The position numbers were made by a program, and so were the translations under genes. From Nostoc sp. XA010 (GTDB lineage: Bacteria; Cyanobacteriota; Cyanobacteriia; Cyanobacteriales; Nostocaceae), in assembly GCF_020829625.1 (NCBI RefSeq), contig NZ_JAIVFX010000035.1, forward strand, positions 1-64,000: a stretch of DNA of 64,000 nucleotides, in the 5' to 3' direction. Under the pieces are notes generated by a model, which was given only the letters and a program-made list of their open reading frames with translations, did no database searches and was not told the DNA's origin. Below are positions 1 to 10,595 of this stretch, piece by piece; positions within the stretch are counted from its first letter, which is position 1; the number at the start of each line of letters is the position of its first letter.

Positions 1-3000
1 TGCTACCCACTCCAAAGCCTCTGCCATCGTCTTTAATCTGTAAGATACACTGTGTCTGGTTGTACACTAACTCAACCCGAATTTGGCTGGCATAAGCGTA
101 TTTAATCGCATTGGTTAATGCTTCCTGCCCAATCCGTAGCAAGTTATTCTCCACTTCGCCTGGCAAGGAATAGGCTGTGCCTTTTATTTCGTAGATCACA
201 GAGGTATCAGCAGCAGATCTCATTTGAGCCACAAGGCGATGAAGGGCGCTATGTAAATTGCCCTCCTCCAATAGCTGAGGACGGAGTGCTGATACGGATC
301 GCCGTGCCTCAGAAAGCCCAACGCGTGCCAGTTCATCAATCATTTCCAGATGTACTTGGGTTGCTTCCGGGTCATCCGCCAGCACTTGTGTTACTGCTCC
401 AACTTGAAGCAGAATACCTGTGAAAGATTGAGCTAGTGTATCATGAATTTCTCGTGCCATCCGGTTGCGTTCTTCTAGAATGGAGGCTTGCTCAGCTCGT
501 TTGCGTTCACGTAGTGCAGCGTCTCGCTGTTCGCTAATATCCAGAATTACCCCCAACATTTGCACTGGCTGTCCGGCTTGGTTATAAATGCCTCGACCTC
601 TGCCAACTAGCCAGTGAATACTATTATCTGGGTAAATCACTCGGTATTCAGCTTCAAAATCAGTATGAGTTGCTAGAGCAGTTGTAACTGCTTGCTCGAC
701 CCGATTAATATCTTCTCGATAAACACGATCACGCCATGCCTGATAGCTGCTCTCAACCTCACCGGGAACTAACCCCAGCAATCGAGCATGATTGTCGTTC
801 CAATTTACTGTGTTCTCCGTGATATTCCAGTTCCAACTACCGATGTGCGTGAAGTCCATCGTCAGCCTGCGTTGCTCTTCACTCTGTCGCAAGGCATTCT
901 CCACTCGTTGGCGCTCTTCAATTTCTTGCAAAAGGAGCAAAGTCCGCTCAGTGATTTGCTGTTCTAACGTTTGGTTGTAGTCGGCTAGAAGTTTCTCTGC
1001 TTGTTTGCGCTGAGTGATATCTTGAAAGGCTACAATCGCATAAACCACATTGCCCTGTTCGTCAAAGACTGGAGTGCCCCATACCTCAACTGGAATTGTT
1101 GCGTTATTTTGGCGAATTTCTATGTCATCAACGGTGGTGCATTCGCCGCTCAACGCCCGGATAACTGGCAGTTTTTCAGTGGAATAGATTTGATCCGTTC
1201 CCGTTACATAAAATTGATAAGCCTCTGAGATTTGCTCCGCTGGCACAGCAGGATCAATTCCTTTACCCATGAGTCGAATGCCCCGTTGATTGGCATAATA
1301 AGGGCGGCCCTCTGCATTGACGATGCCAATGCCCACCGGAACTGCTTCTAGAAATTGAGTCATCCTGCTTTCGCTCTCACGTAGCTTTACATAGAGTTTG
1401 GCATTTTCGATCGCAATAGCGGCCTGAGTCGATAGCAGATTTAAGACTTGCGATCGCTCCGGTGTAAAGGCTCCAGCCGCTAATTGATTTTCTAGATACA
1501 ACACGCCAACGAGCTTGCTTTGATTCAGCAGTGGCAAACAGAGCAGTGACTGAGTTTGGTTGCGTTGAATGTATGGATCGTTGATAAAATTTCCTTCACG
1601 AGTTGCATCATTAAAGATGACAGCTTGATGAGTCCGTATCACATACTGAAGGATTGATTCGGGTAGACGATTTGCAATTGGAACTGATTGTAGCACTCGT
1701 GTCGCACAAACCTGTTCACCATCATTAAATTTACAAGTAGCTTCGATCGTCCATTCTCCTGAGTTATCCAAAAGCAGGCATCCAGTTTGTGCCCCAGCAT
1801 TTTCAATTAGAATCTGCATTAGAGAACTGAGCAACTGCTCCAGTTCAATTTCACTTGAAATTGCTTGTGATGCTTTCATCACCGTCGCTAAATCGAAAGC
1901 GATATTTGGGGTATTCGAGGTAGTTCCAGCAGTAGTGCGGATTGGCGTGGAAGTCACACTGGACGACTGAGGGAAAAACTGTGGATAGCGAGTTTCTAAA
2001 TCTTTGACCTTTGCTGTTGCACCCCATCGCTCATAGCAGTAGTGGGCTTCCTTCATGTAGAGTTGGGCAAACTTTTCTCTACCACGAGATAAGTAATGTT
2101 TGGCGGCTAATTCATAAGCTAACGCCTCTTCCTGGATATATTCATTTTCCCTCGCTCCTTGAATTGCTTGTTCATAGAATTCCTCTGCTTCAAACCACTG
2201 ACTTAGAACTCGTGCAATCTCTGCTTGCACCAGATAATATTTATGCAAACAATTCATTGGCGCATACTGTGCCCATTGCTTCATTTTTTCCTGACTAACC
2301 GTAACTTTTTTAAGGAGTTCCTCCTGCACTTTAGTGGCGCTTTCAGAGTATATGGCGAGTCTTGCCAGTGCATCATATAAATAGTAAAAAGGACCAAGAG
2401 GTGTGCCTGTTATTCGGATTAAATAACGTTCTGCTATGGTTGAGTTTTTAACTGCCTGAGCATACTCAGAAAATAGGTAGCATAGGAAAAGTTTATGGAA
2501 ATAGACAACAAAGATTGCCGTTCCATCATTTGTTACTTCATGTTGTGGCAATCCATTTTCTTCATTGTAGAATTCGCCAACTAGGCAAGTTGGGCTGACA
2601 GAAAAGCCCATCAAATTTGCGGTCGCCTGCTGATATATTTGGTTCCAGGTTAGCGCCGTTTTCTGTTTGATTTGACGAATTGCTTCATTGTATTTCGTCA
2701 TCTCGCGCTCAACTTCTACGAGTTCCTTTCCAACTGCGTAGAATTGGAAGCAATAACAATGAGCACAATAAGCAGCAAACTCTAAATCTCCAACTTCTAA
2801 ACCTCTTTGGTAGGCTTCTAGCAAGGGCTGGGTTGTGTTTCTAATATGCTCTTTCCAATGAATAATAAAGTTATTCACAATGACTAATGTTCTAGCTCTG
2901 AGAAAATGAACATTAAGGTGTGACAATAGATTTAGCGCAAGTTGTCCAAACTCGTACCCAATCTCAATGTTCCCAATCGTTCCACAAAGAATTAATCCGT

Positions 3001-5887
3001 AAAATGCATAGGCAAAGGGAGATACAACAGCATTACCAGATTGAATTGATAAGTTTACTTGTTTAGACACAAGCAGAGGCATCAAATCAGGAGCCGCAAC
3101 ATAGGCAGCGATCGTGATGCTTGATAAGATTCGCATCGCCGCCAACTTGTCCGGTTCGGTCATTTCCGGCAAATGGAGCAAGTCCTCGATTGGCTTCTCG
3201 CCAATGAGTGATGTGATTGTGTCTAGCTCAAGCTGAATGTCTGACTGAGTTGGCGTTTCAGGAAAACTGATTCCCAGTTGCTGCAAAACTTGCAATCCAG
3301 TGTTGATTGCTTCTAATGGCTGGTTCTGCGCGATGTCAGTTTGAATTTTGACTTCGTAAACTTTCCCGATGTCGAGAACCGTTTTGGCTGCTTGCAGAAC
3401 AACCACTACCCAGGATTCTACCTGCTCAAAATCGCCACACAAATACGCGACTTCTGTTGTTTCTAAATATAAATCTAATGTCAAGTCATAGTTTGTTTGC
3501 CAGCTAGAAGCTGCTAGCCAAACTCTTGATGTGGCTAAATATTTTTTAGCCATACTATAGGCGATCGCAGCTTTTGCTTTCTGTCCTGCGATTAAATTTA
3601 ATCTAGCAATTTCATTGCGTTCTAGTTGATCTGTGACAATCTCAATTCCATGATTAAGATGAGCGACAATTTCAAACAGTCGGTCTGATAGTCTCTCTGG
3701 CAAAGTTTTTCCGAGGAGATTGCGACCAATTTGTAAATGAACAATTTGTTTTTGCGACTCATCGATTAAGGTGTATGAGGCTTGCTGCACACGATCGTGC
3801 AAGAATTTATACTCTTGAATTAACAAATTTTCATCTAATTCAGATAGTGGTTGAATTAATCCAACTTGTATGGCTGTTAGTAAATCTTGAAAAACCGTTT
3901 CAGGTGGTTGATCATAAACAATCGATAGAGTATCTAAATTAAATTCAGCGCCGATGCAAGCAGCTAACCGGAGAATTTGCTGTGTATTTTCTGGCAGTTT
4001 CTTCAACTTGTGAAGCATCAACTCCACAACATTATCAGTGATATCTTGGGCTTGGATCTGAGCTATGTTCCACTCCCAGCTTAAGTATTGGGCATCGAAG
4101 GTCAATAAATTTTCGCTATGCAGCATTCTCAAAAATTCACTGACAAAGAAGGGATTGCCGTCAGTTTTATGCAAAACTAACTCAGCTAAGGGACGAACAA
4201 TGTCTGTATTCCGATGCAGCGTCTCGGCAATCAACTGATTCAACGGCAAGAGCGTTAAAGGTGCTAAGATAATTTCCTGAAGCACTGCCCCTTGTTTTCG
4301 CAGTCTCTCTAGCATTAATGCTAATGGATGCGTTAAATTTACTTCATTATCTCGATAGGCTCCAATTAAAAATAGTGATTTGGTTTGCTCATCCAGCAGC
4401 ATCAACTCGATTAACTTCAGCGTTGCTGAGTCTATCCACTGCAAATCATCTAAGAAGATCGTCAAGGGATGTGATTCTGAACAAAACACCCGCACAAACT
4501 GCCCAAAGATTCGATGAAAGCGATTTTGAGCTTCAGTTGCTCCAACGGATGGTACAGGCGACTGCTTGCCGATAATTAATTCAACTTCTGGGATGATATC
4601 AATGATGATTTGTGCGTTATTTCCCAAAGCTGTAAGTAAGAGCGATCGCCACTGTTGCACTTTGTCATCAGGTTCACCCAGCAATTGCTGCACCAATTTT
4701 TGCAGGGCAGATGCGATCGCGCTGTAGGGAATATTGCGCCCAAATTGATCGAATTTACCAGAAATAAAATAGCCACGCTTTTGGGTAATTGGTTTATAAA
4801 TTTCCTGCACTAACGCAGATTTCCCAATGCCAGCAAAGCCAGATACCAGCATCATTTCAACTTTGAATGTTGAGTTGCTATTTCGTTCCTGTTCTAAAGT
4901 TTTTTCTGCATGGCTTTGTGAAGAAGCAACGCGGTTAAAAGCCGCCAGTAACATTGCAACTTCCTTGTCCCTTCCATATAGTTTTTGGGGAATTTGAAAC
5001 TGATCCCAAACGTCTTGCTGACCCAATTTAACACTGTTAATTTGACCGATGTCTGCTAATTGGTAAGCACAGATTTCTAAATCTGCTTTGATTCCCCAGG
5101 CACTCTGATAGCGATCTTCTGCATTTTTCGCCATCAGTTTGAGAATGATATCTGAAACTGGCTTAGGAATCGTTGTATTTATTTCATCAGGCGGAACAGG
5201 CTGTTTAGCTATATGACAATGGACTAGTTCCAGGATATCTGTTGTGGGAAACGGCAAATGTCCGGTTAGCAGTTCGTAGAATGTCACACCAAGGGAGTAA
5301 AAATCAGTGCGGTAATCAAGTAAGCGGTTCATCCGCCCTGTTTGCTCTGGAGATAGGTATGCAAGTGTCCCTTCTAAAACATGAGGACTTTTGAAAGTCG
5401 GATTCGTGCGGTTAAATTGGGTGGCAATTCCAAAGTCAATAATTTTGACAACGCCAGTATCCAGATTCAGGACTATATTTCCAGGGTTGATATCTTTATG
5501 AATGATATTGGCTGCATGGATTCTGCCTAGAATATCGCTTATAGCGATCGCAACACCGAGAAAAGTGGATAAGGGCATGGGGCAGAAGATATCTGGGCGC
5601 TTGTGCATCCATTTCTCTAGGGACTCTCCCCCAAAATCTTCTAAGAGAATCACCAGAGTCCTTTGATAGTCCTGCTGGCTGTATGCCTTGATCACTCCTT
5701 CCAAATTAAGGGAGCGGGTAATTTTATATTCCTGTCTGTAGCGGGTTATTTCAGTAGGTGAGGGATAATCAAGCTTTAGCATTTTTACGACGATCCCTAC
5801 TCCATCGTCTCTGATGCCCCGGTACACTAGAGAATTGGAACTTTCATATATTTTGTTTTGGATAGCAATACCAGGTAGAACAATCAT
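1..5887 (-). CDS. Giant hybrid Ser/Thr kinase - AAA ATPase - GAF - PAS - histidine kinase (partial, runs off left edge)
   Basis: About 1,962 residues are visible from an ATG at 5887 (protein start MIVLPGIAIQ), open to the window edge. Domains in order: Ser/Thr kinase at about residues 8-265, with HKD catalytic loop near 132 and DFG; AAA_16-type ATPase from about 305, with Walker A motif GFAGIGKS and a following DDLQW motif; a long helical TPR-like region; GAF at about 1340-1500; two PAS domains at about 1505-1780; HisKA_3 dimerisation domain with REIHD phospho-acceptor near 1815; and the start of a HATPase domain (DDGRGFG) at the edge. These cytoplasmic cyanobacterial hybrids are thought to join Hanks-type and two-component signalling; the signal is unknown. 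The first several hundred residues closely match the protein starting at 61822 in opposite orientation, so the two are paralogues. The C-terminal tail is not visible. Confidence 0.93.
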   Translation of the reverse strand, partial: MIVLPGIAIQNKIYESSNSLVYRGIRDDGVGIVVKMLKLDYPSPTEITRYRQEYKITRSLNLEGVIKAYSQQDYQRTLVILLEDFGGESLEKWMHKRPDIFCPMPLSTFLGVAIAISDILGRIHAANIIHKDINPGNIVLNLDTGVVKIIDFGIATQFNRTNPTFKSPHVLEGTLAYLSPEQTGRMNRLLDYRTDFYSLGVTFYELLTGHLPFPTTDILELVHCHIAKQPVPPDEINTTIPKPVSDIILKLMAKNAEDRYQSAWGIKADLEICAYQLADIGQINSVKLGQQDVWDQFQIPQKLYGRDKEVAMLLAAFNRVASSQSHAEKTLEQERNSNSTFKVEMMLVSGFAGIGKSALVQEIYKPITQKRGYFISGKFDQFGRNIPYSAIASALQKLVQQLLGEPDDKVQQWRSLLLTALGNNAQIIIDIIPEVELIIGKQSPVPSVGATEAQNRFHRIFGQFVRVFCSESHPLTIFLDDLQWIDSATLKLIELMLLDEQTKSLFLIGAYRDNEVNLTHPLALMLERLRKQGAVLQEIILAPLTLLPLNQLIAETLHRNTDIVRPLAELVLHKTDGNPFFVSEFLRMLHSENLLTFDAQYLSWEWNIAQIQAQDITDNVVELMLHKLKKLPENTQQILRLAACIGAEFNLDTLSIVYDQPPETVFQDLLTAIQVGLIQPLSELDENLLIQEYKFLHDRVQQASYTLIDESQKQIVHLQIGRNLLGKTLPERLSDRLFEIVAHLNHGIEIVTDQLERNEIARLNLIAGQKAKAAIAYSMAKKYLATSRVWLAASSWQTNYDLTLDLYLETTEVAYLCGDFEQVESWVVVVLQAAKTVLDIGKVYEVKIQTDIAQNQPLEAINTGLQVLQQLGISFPETPTQSDIQLELDTITSLIGEKPIEDLLHLPEMTEPDKLAAMRILSSITIAAYVAAPDLMPLLVSKQVNLSIQSGNAVVSPFAYAFYGLILCGTIGNIEIGYEFGQLALNLLSHLNVHFLRARTLVIVNNFIIHWKEHIRNTTQPLLEAYQRGLEVGDLEFAAYCAHCYCFQFYAVGKELVEVEREMTKYNEAIRQIKQKTALTWNQIYQQATANLMGFSVSPTCLVGEFYNEENGLPQHEVTNDGTAIFVVYFHKLFLCYLFSEYAQAVKNSTIAERYLIRITGTPLGPFYYLYDALARLAIYSESATKVQEELLKKVTVSQEKMKQWAQYAPMNCLHKYYLVQAEIARVLSQWFEAEEFYEQAIQGARENEYIQEEALAYELAAKHYLSRGREKFAQLYMKEAHYCYERWGATAKVKDLETRYPQFFPQSSSVTSTPIRTTAGTTSNTPNIAFDLATVMKASQAISSEIELEQLLSSLMQILIENAGAQTGCLLLDNSGEWTIEATCKFNDGEQVCATRVLQSVPIANRLPESILQYVIRTHQAVIFNDATREGNFINDPYIQRNQTQSLLCLPLLNQSKLVGVLYLENQLAAGAFTPERSQVLNLLSTQAAIAIENAKLYVKLRESESRMTQFLEAVPVGIGIVNAEGRPYYANQRGIRLMGKGIDPAVPAEQISEAYQFYVTGTDQIYSTEKLPVIRALSGECTTVDDIEIRQNNATIPVEVWGTPVFDEQGNVVYAIVAFQDITQRKQAEKLLADYNQTLEQQITERTLLLLQEIEERQRVENALRQSEEQRRLTMDFTHIGSWNWNITENTVNWNDNHARLLGLVPGEVESSYQAWRDRVYREDINRVEQAVTTALATHTDFEAEYRVIYPDNSIHWLVGRGRGIYNQAGQPVQMLGVILDISEQRDAALRERKRAEQASILEERNRMAREIHDTLAQSFTGILLQVGAVTQVLADDPEATQVHLEMIDELARVGLSEARRSVSALRPQLLEEGNLHSALHRLVAQMRSAADTSVIYEIKGTAYSLPGEVENNLLRIGQEALTNAIKYAYASQIRVELVYNQTQCILQIKDDGRGFGVGS

Positions 5888-6191
5888 AGAGCAACTCTTG
5901 AGAGGATAATCTGGCATAACCCAAACTATACAGCAATCCAGCTATCTACATTTTTCATTTTTGAGGTTCTATTTGGTTTTGTTTATTTCTAGCCAGTTGC
6001 AGAGCCTTAACTGAACTCTGTTTAATGCTGTATCAATTATGTAGAGCGTTTCTACAGCACTCGTTTGGCAACTGGCGTAGCACGGGACACCATGAGCGGA
6101 AAGTTTTCCCTATCCCTCGTACAACTTCTTGACTGTCCCGTTATAGTGATATCTCCATTGAAACTGCAACCCAAAGACATTAGATGCCAAA
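5888..6191 (-). repeat. Left inverted-repeat arm, upstream region of kinase 1
   Basis: Read on the minus strand, this segment is almost identical to 61518-61821, the region upstream of the second giant kinase. The match begins abruptly at TTTGGCATCTAATG and continues into both kinase ORFs, so the repeat is longer than the non-coding part listed here. It probably contains the kinase promoter. Only scattered substitutions are visible, which points to recent duplication or ongoing gene conversion. Confidence 0.9.
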
Positions 6192-6773
6192 TTCAGTAGA
6201 CCGAAATCAAATATTAAATGCGTTCCAGCTTCAACCAAGATGACTAATCGTACTTTGGGAAATGCGGCTTGCGTCCCAGGACGACTACTGGGACGACCAA
6301 AAACTCTTGCATTTTCATCGCTGTCTGACACATCAAAGCAAGTGCCATCAATTACCACAATTCGCTGTCCATTGAGAAACGCTCCTATGGTATCGGTGCT
6401 AGCCATTGGTCGCACCAACTGATGGAACAATTGGCTCATCACCCGGGAGCATCCCAATCGCTGTCTGGCTTGAGTGATTGCTGATTTACAAGGAAACCGC
6501 CAATATTTTCCCACTTCCACCCATGCTTTGGAAAGACCATCTTATTAAATTTTTCAGCACATCCCGCATCGAATCCTTTGACCAAAAGCTCATGGCAATT
6601 ACAAGACTTACAATCAATTGTGCTGGTAACGAGCGCCTTCGTTCCTCATCAGCTTTTGTACTGGCGATCGCCTCTTCAATTGCCTTTGCTGGGATGGCTG
6701 TTTCAATTGCTTTAAATACGTCAGTACTTTGTATATTAGTAGACAGCAGCGAGAAATCCTTGAGATGCACCAC
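6110..6773 (-). pseudogene. Decayed IS4-family transposase, N-terminal half
   Basis: Two overlapping minus-strand reading frames together make the N-terminal half of an IS4-type transposase. The frame at 6486-6773 begins MVHLKDFSLLST and carries the usual N-terminal helical domain (AKAIEEAIAST; ERRRSLPAQL). The frame at 6110-6520 continues it (ARQRLGCSRVM; VVIDGTCFDVSDSDEN, with the first catalytic Asp region). A frameshift near 6486-6520 separates them. Similarity to a transposase stops at about 6200 (GTHLIFDFG), where the inverted-repeat arm begins, so the C-terminal catalytic half with the YREK motif is missing. The element cannot be active. Confidence 0.85.
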
Positions 6774-6976
6774 ACTCAGTTTCCATTCTTGAGAACAATG
6801 CTTAATTTACATGACTTTAAAGCTTAACTGAACTGTATTGCGTTATGACAACGAAATAAGACTTGATTTTATATGAATATCTGTGATAGTCTGCCTTTAT
6901 TCATAAACTACAGTTATTTTGTAGATTAACCGGAGTTTTTTATTACACAGTGTGCATCAAACGGGAATCACGCATT

Positions 6977-7633
6977 ATGCCAAAAGATTGGTATGAATGG
7001 CACGACCTATACGACACTGAGCCAAAATTGCAGCAGCGTCTAGAAATCGTGCAGGAATATATTGCTTACAGCTTGAATGCGTCGCCATCTGGAACTATCC
7101 GTGTCGTAAGTGTTTGCGCGGGTGATGGACGAGATTTACTAGGAACTTTAAAAAATCACTCTCGAATAAATGACGTATATGCACGACTTGTTGAACTCAG
7201 CCCCCAGTTAGTTGAGCGTGGACGAGCAACTATAGAGTCTTTGGGTTTAGCCAAGCAAATTGAGTTTATCAATGGTGATGCAACTCTTGCCACTAACTAT
7301 GTAGGAGCAGTACCAGCAGATATCGTGATTGTGTGTGGTGTCTTTGGCAATCTGGCACAGGAAGTTGAACTCAATCGCTTACTAGATAACCTGAGTTTTC
7401 TGAGTAAACCAGGTGCTTTTGTCATTTGGACTCGTGGACACTCCAATGGTATTACCTACTCTGACAATGTGCGGAAAATTTTAAGTGCATCTGGATTTGA
7501 AGAAGTAAACTTCAAGCTTACCGCCACGGGAGATATGGGTGTTGGTCTTCATCGATACCTTGGTGAAAACTTGGCTGCACCTAAAGAGCAACAGTTATTT
7601 GTGTTTTCCGGCATTCCTAGTAAAGCGAGGTAA
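6977..7633 (+). CDS. Class I SAM-dependent methyltransferase-like protein
   Basis: The protein has about 218 residues if started at the ATG at 6977 (MPKDWYEWHDLYD). An in-frame ATG lies 27 nt upstream at 6950, but the conserved-looking protein begins at MPKDW. The glycine-rich motif I reads VVSVCAGDGRDLLG, followed by an acidic strand end (VELSP) and motif II-like INGDATL, the Rossmann pattern of SAM-binding methyltransferases. No transmembrane segment is seen. The glutathione-transferase-like gene starts 3 nt downstream, so the two are almost certainly co-transcribed. The substrate cannot be told from sequence. Confidence 0.8.
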   Translation: MPKDWYEWHDLYDTEPKLQQRLEIVQEYIAYSLNASPSGTIRVVSVCAGDGRDLLGTLKNHSRINDVYARLVELSPQLVERGRATIESLGLAKQIEFINGDATLATNYVGAVPADIVIVCGVFGNLAQEVELNRLLDNLSFLSKPGAFVIWTRGHSNGITYSDNVRKILSASGFEEVNFKLTATGDMGVGLHRYLGENLAAPKEQQLFVFSGIPSKAR

Positions 7634-7636
7634 AAA

Positions 7637-8860
7637 ATGTCTATTCAAAACACAGTGTCAACTTGGGAAGAAGTTTTAGAAACTGCTCAAAAAAATACCT
7701 CTGCGCGTAGGGTAAAGAGGCCGGGACAATCTCCTTCTACTGCACCAATACCCAGCAGTTTACATAAACTTCCTCCAAACACAGAACCGCCAGTCTTGCT
7801 TTATCGAGATACTAATTCCTGGTGTCCTTTCTGCGAGAGAGTTTGGTTTGCTCTGGAAGAAAAGGAAATTCCCTTTGCAACGGAGTTTATTGACTTAAGT
7901 AATAAACCCCAATGGTACACTGACTTAGTTCCTACAACCCTTGTCCCAGCAGCAAAAATCGAGGGAAAGTTAGTATATGAATCTAAAGATATTCTCTTGG
8001 CTTTAGAAGAAAAGTTTCCACATCCAGCATTATTGCCGGAAAATCCAGAGGAAAATGCTGTTGGTAGGCAGTTGGTTGAAGAAGCTGAGACTAACGGTTT
8101 TAAAGATATTGCTTACAAATTCCTGAGAGAAACACCTGTAGATGCTGATGAGTTGGCAAAATTACAAGCAGCATTTGAGGCGAAGTTAGATGAACTTGAG
8201 CAAGCTTTGGCTAAATACCCTGGTCCCTACTTTGTCAGTACATTTAGCTTAGTTGACATTGTATATAGCCCCCATCTAGATAGATTGGCGGCTAATTTAC
8301 CTGTATACCGGGGATATCACCTCAAAGAAAATCCTCGCTTTCCTCGCATTAATGCTTGGTTTGATGCACTCAATCAGCGCCCTGCTTATCACAGGGTGAA
8401 GTCGGATAATATCACCAATAATTTATTGTTGCGTCGCAGATGGGGTGTAGAACCGGTTGGAAATCCTTTACCTCTAGATGTGGTAGATAGTGAGAAAATT
8501 CTATATCGAGCCGAAGCAGCTGAAAGATTGAGCGATAATCGGGAAGTTGCGATCGCAGATATTATTAAAAATTCTGGAGTCCAAGCTTTAGCCACAGACG
8601 GTGATTTTACCACAGTTAAGGACGCTGTTGATTTTCACCTGCGACAACTAGCTGATTATCTCATTCATGGCAATGGTGCAACTTTACCGGGTGGTCGGAC
8701 TGGTGGCAAAAATAGCAGTGTTGATCCCCTATTCGCTGCTGTGGGAGCGATCGCTTTCGCATATTTGAGAAATCGTATCTGCGCTCCCCGTGATATGAGT
8801 GCTGGTGCAGCAACGGCGTTTCGCGCTGTGATCGATAAATTGTTGACTTCTGTTTATTAA
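7637..8860 (+). CDS. Glutathione S-transferase-family protein with CPFC motif
   Basis: This 407-residue protein has a thioredoxin-fold N-terminal domain with WCPFC at Cys63-Cys66, the redox or thiol-binding site of omega-type transferases and glutaredoxin-like proteins. A helical GST C-terminal domain follows to about residue 270. The remaining ~135 residues form an extra helical tail with a glycine-rich stretch (LPGGRTGGKNSS), longer than a standard ~220-residue GST. The likely role is glutathione-dependent redox or detoxification chemistry in the cytoplasm. It lies 3 nt behind a methyltransferase gene. The family assignment is firm; the substrate is unknown. Confidence 0.85.
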   Translation: MSIQNTVSTWEEVLETAQKNTSARRVKRPGQSPSTAPIPSSLHKLPPNTEPPVLLYRDTNSWCPFCERVWFALEEKEIPFATEFIDLSNKPQWYTDLVPTTLVPAAKIEGKLVYESKDILLALEEKFPHPALLPENPEENAVGRQLVEEAETNGFKDIAYKFLRETPVDADELAKLQAAFEAKLDELEQALAKYPGPYFVSTFSLVDIVYSPHLDRLAANLPVYRGYHLKENPRFPRINAWFDALNQRPAYHRVKSDNITNNLLLRRRWGVEPVGNPLPLDVVDSEKILYRAEAAERLSDNREVAIADIIKNSGVQALATDGDFTTVKDAVDFHLRQLADYLIHGNGATLPGGRTGGKNSSVDPLFAAVGAIAFAYLRNRICAPRDMSAGAATAFRAVIDKLLTSVY

Positions 8861-8952
8861 TTTTGTGGGCGTTGCTGAATGTATGAATAAAATCGTCTGA
8901 ACCTATAGACATTTAGGTTGAATGTTGAAGAACAGTGATGGTAGTCTCAATG

Positions 8953-9099
8953 CAATACTTGCCGGGTTTTGGGTAAAGGGGAAGGTGGCTGGGGATAAGG
9001 GGCGGGGGGAAGGGGAAAGAAAAAACCTTTAACCCAAACCCAGTACCCTTTACCCCAAACCCGATTCTGAGTTAAAAATGCTTTACCCGAGAAGTATTG
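8953..9099. repeat. G/C-rich palindromic intergenic element
   Basis: The ends carry inverted CAATACTT / AAGTATTG. The interior contains GGGTTTTGGGTAAAGGG facing CCCTTTACCCCAAACCC, with a purine-rich strand of GGGG runs between. The single strand would fold into a long hairpin. It lies between the GST gene and the HNH remnant and has no coding capacity. It looks like the non-autonomous intergenic repeats common in filamentous cyanobacteria, and could also act as a transcription terminator. Confidence 0.6.
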
Positions 9100-9260
9100 A
9101 TCTACAGCTTACAACAGCAACAGTATCGGATCTGAAAGCTAGAAGAATATCTATGTTCATTGGCGAAAGATTCTTGTAGCAACAATACTTTTAATTTTGT
9201 CGACTTTAAGATAAGCTTTGTTGATTAATAAGTGACTATAAATTACGAAAATACATCGTC

Positions 9261-9569
9261 ATGAGTCAGGGTGTATATCCAGACAATTGGAAAGAAATTG
9301 CGACAGCGCTAAAAGCTGACTGCGATTGGCGTTGTACTAAATGTGGTAAGGTCTGCTTACGTCCTGGCGAAAAACCACCCGATTGGACAAAATCCCAGCG
9401 CAAAGCTCATACACTTCAGGTACATCACTGAAATTGTGACCCTCGTGACAATCGGCTGGAGAACTTGGCTTGCCTATGTAGTGGCTGTCATCTTTACTAC
9501 CATCGATTTGGACGTGGGAATATTTCTCCGGGACAGTTGTCACTGTTTGCCGAAAAGAAAGTTAGCTAG
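9261..9569 (+). pseudogene. HNH-endonuclease-like gene with in-frame TGA
   Basis: A frame of 103 codons starts at ATG 9261 (MSQGVYPDNWKEIATALKA) and carries a CxxC pair (CTKCGKVC), then LQVHH, then NCDPRDNRLENLACLC and SGCHLYYHR. Together these form an HNH fold with a structural zinc site. The frame is broken only by TGA at 9429-9431, directly after the HH of the catalytic motif and where a residue such as Trp or Ser would be expected. Everything after the TGA stays in frame, so a single point mutation seems to have killed the gene. The family usually has about 100 residues, matching the reconstructed length. Confidence 0.75.
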
Positions 9570-9730
9570 AATTTGACCGATTGCAGATTTGAGCGCTCAC
9601 GTTTTTATTTTTGGGAATCATAACAGCAGGAATTGCCATCTGAAAATTAGGCTTGATTCCAACTGTTGTCGTAAAGTTGAGATAAATCAAGTAGTTTATT
9701 TTGTTCTTTGGTGTCAGATACTTATCCTGT

Positions 9731-10432
9731 ATGGACAAATTGCTCCCAGAACCACTGGTCAAAGGCATTTATCAGCAACTACTGCCTAGATTACAAATTG
9801 AAAGTGTCAATCCCCGTAATCCCATTCAGATCAGCTATCTTCCACAACCTTGGCAGTTGCTTGGCAAAGGAAATTACGCCGCAGTAGTTTATCACCCCGA
9901 TTATCCTGAGTGTGTAGTTAAAATTTATGCCCCAGGACGACCAGGCTTTGAAGAGGAAGTAGAAGTCTACCGTCGTCTAGGCTCTCATCCGGCATTTTCT
10001 GAGTGTTTGTACGCCAAAGATAGCTTTCTAATTTTGAAACGGCTTTATGGAACAACTTTGTACGATTGTATGCACTTAGGTTTACCAATTCCCAAGCAGG
10101 TGATAAGAGACATCGATGAAGCTCTTGACTATGCCCGACGTTGCTCCCTCCACCCTCATGATGTTCACGGGCGTAATGTTATGATGCACCAAGGCAGAGG
10201 ATTAGTTGTAGACATCTCAGATTTCCTGCATCTTGAAGCCTGCTCAAAATGGAATGACTTGAAGAAGGCTTATTACTGGCTATATTTCCCTGTGTTATGC
10301 CCACTTCGACTCCGTGTGCCATACTCTGCCTTAGATATAATCCGCAAATCTTATCGTCTGGCAACCTCTTTCAAAACTTCCTGTTGTCAACTACTCCTAA
10401 GATTAACTCGTTTTAAATGTTTAAAACGTTAG
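9731..10432 (+). CDS. Small protein-kinase-like (Hanks/RIO-like fold) protein
   Basis: The protein has 233 residues from ATG 9731 (MDKLLPEPLVKGIY). A glycine loop (LLGKGNYAAVV) is followed by a VVK lysine, then a catalytic-loop-like HPHDVHGRNVM and a metal-site-like VVDISDF, in kinase order but with shortened lobes. About 50 residues that are basic and cysteine-containing follow at the C-terminus. It is probably an ATP-binding kinase-fold protein; activity is uncertain because the HRD motif is altered to HDVHG. An earlier in-frame ATG at 9701 exists, but its extension (MFFGVRYLSC) looks unlike coding sequence. Confidence 0.65.
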   Translation: MDKLLPEPLVKGIYQQLLPRLQIESVNPRNPIQISYLPQPWQLLGKGNYAAVVYHPDYPECVVKIYAPGRPGFEEEVEVYRRLGSHPAFSECLYAKDSFLILKRLYGTTLYDCMHLGLPIPKQVIRDIDEALDYARRCSLHPHDVHGRNVMMHQGRGLVVDISDFLHLEACSKWNDLKKAYYWLYFPVLCPLRLRVPYSALDIIRKSYRLATSFKTSCCQLLLRLTRFKCLKR

Positions 10433-10595
10433 GCTAATTTATTTTTGCAAACATTAAATATTTCTGTGCCAAAAAGTGAAAATAAAATGGTATTGCACGC
10501 TCTTGCTATTGCTTTGAGTTTAAGCGGCTCAATAATATACCTTTTGCAATAGCTAAATTTTATCAATAATTTCTGTAACACCTGCGGCTTTTGCG

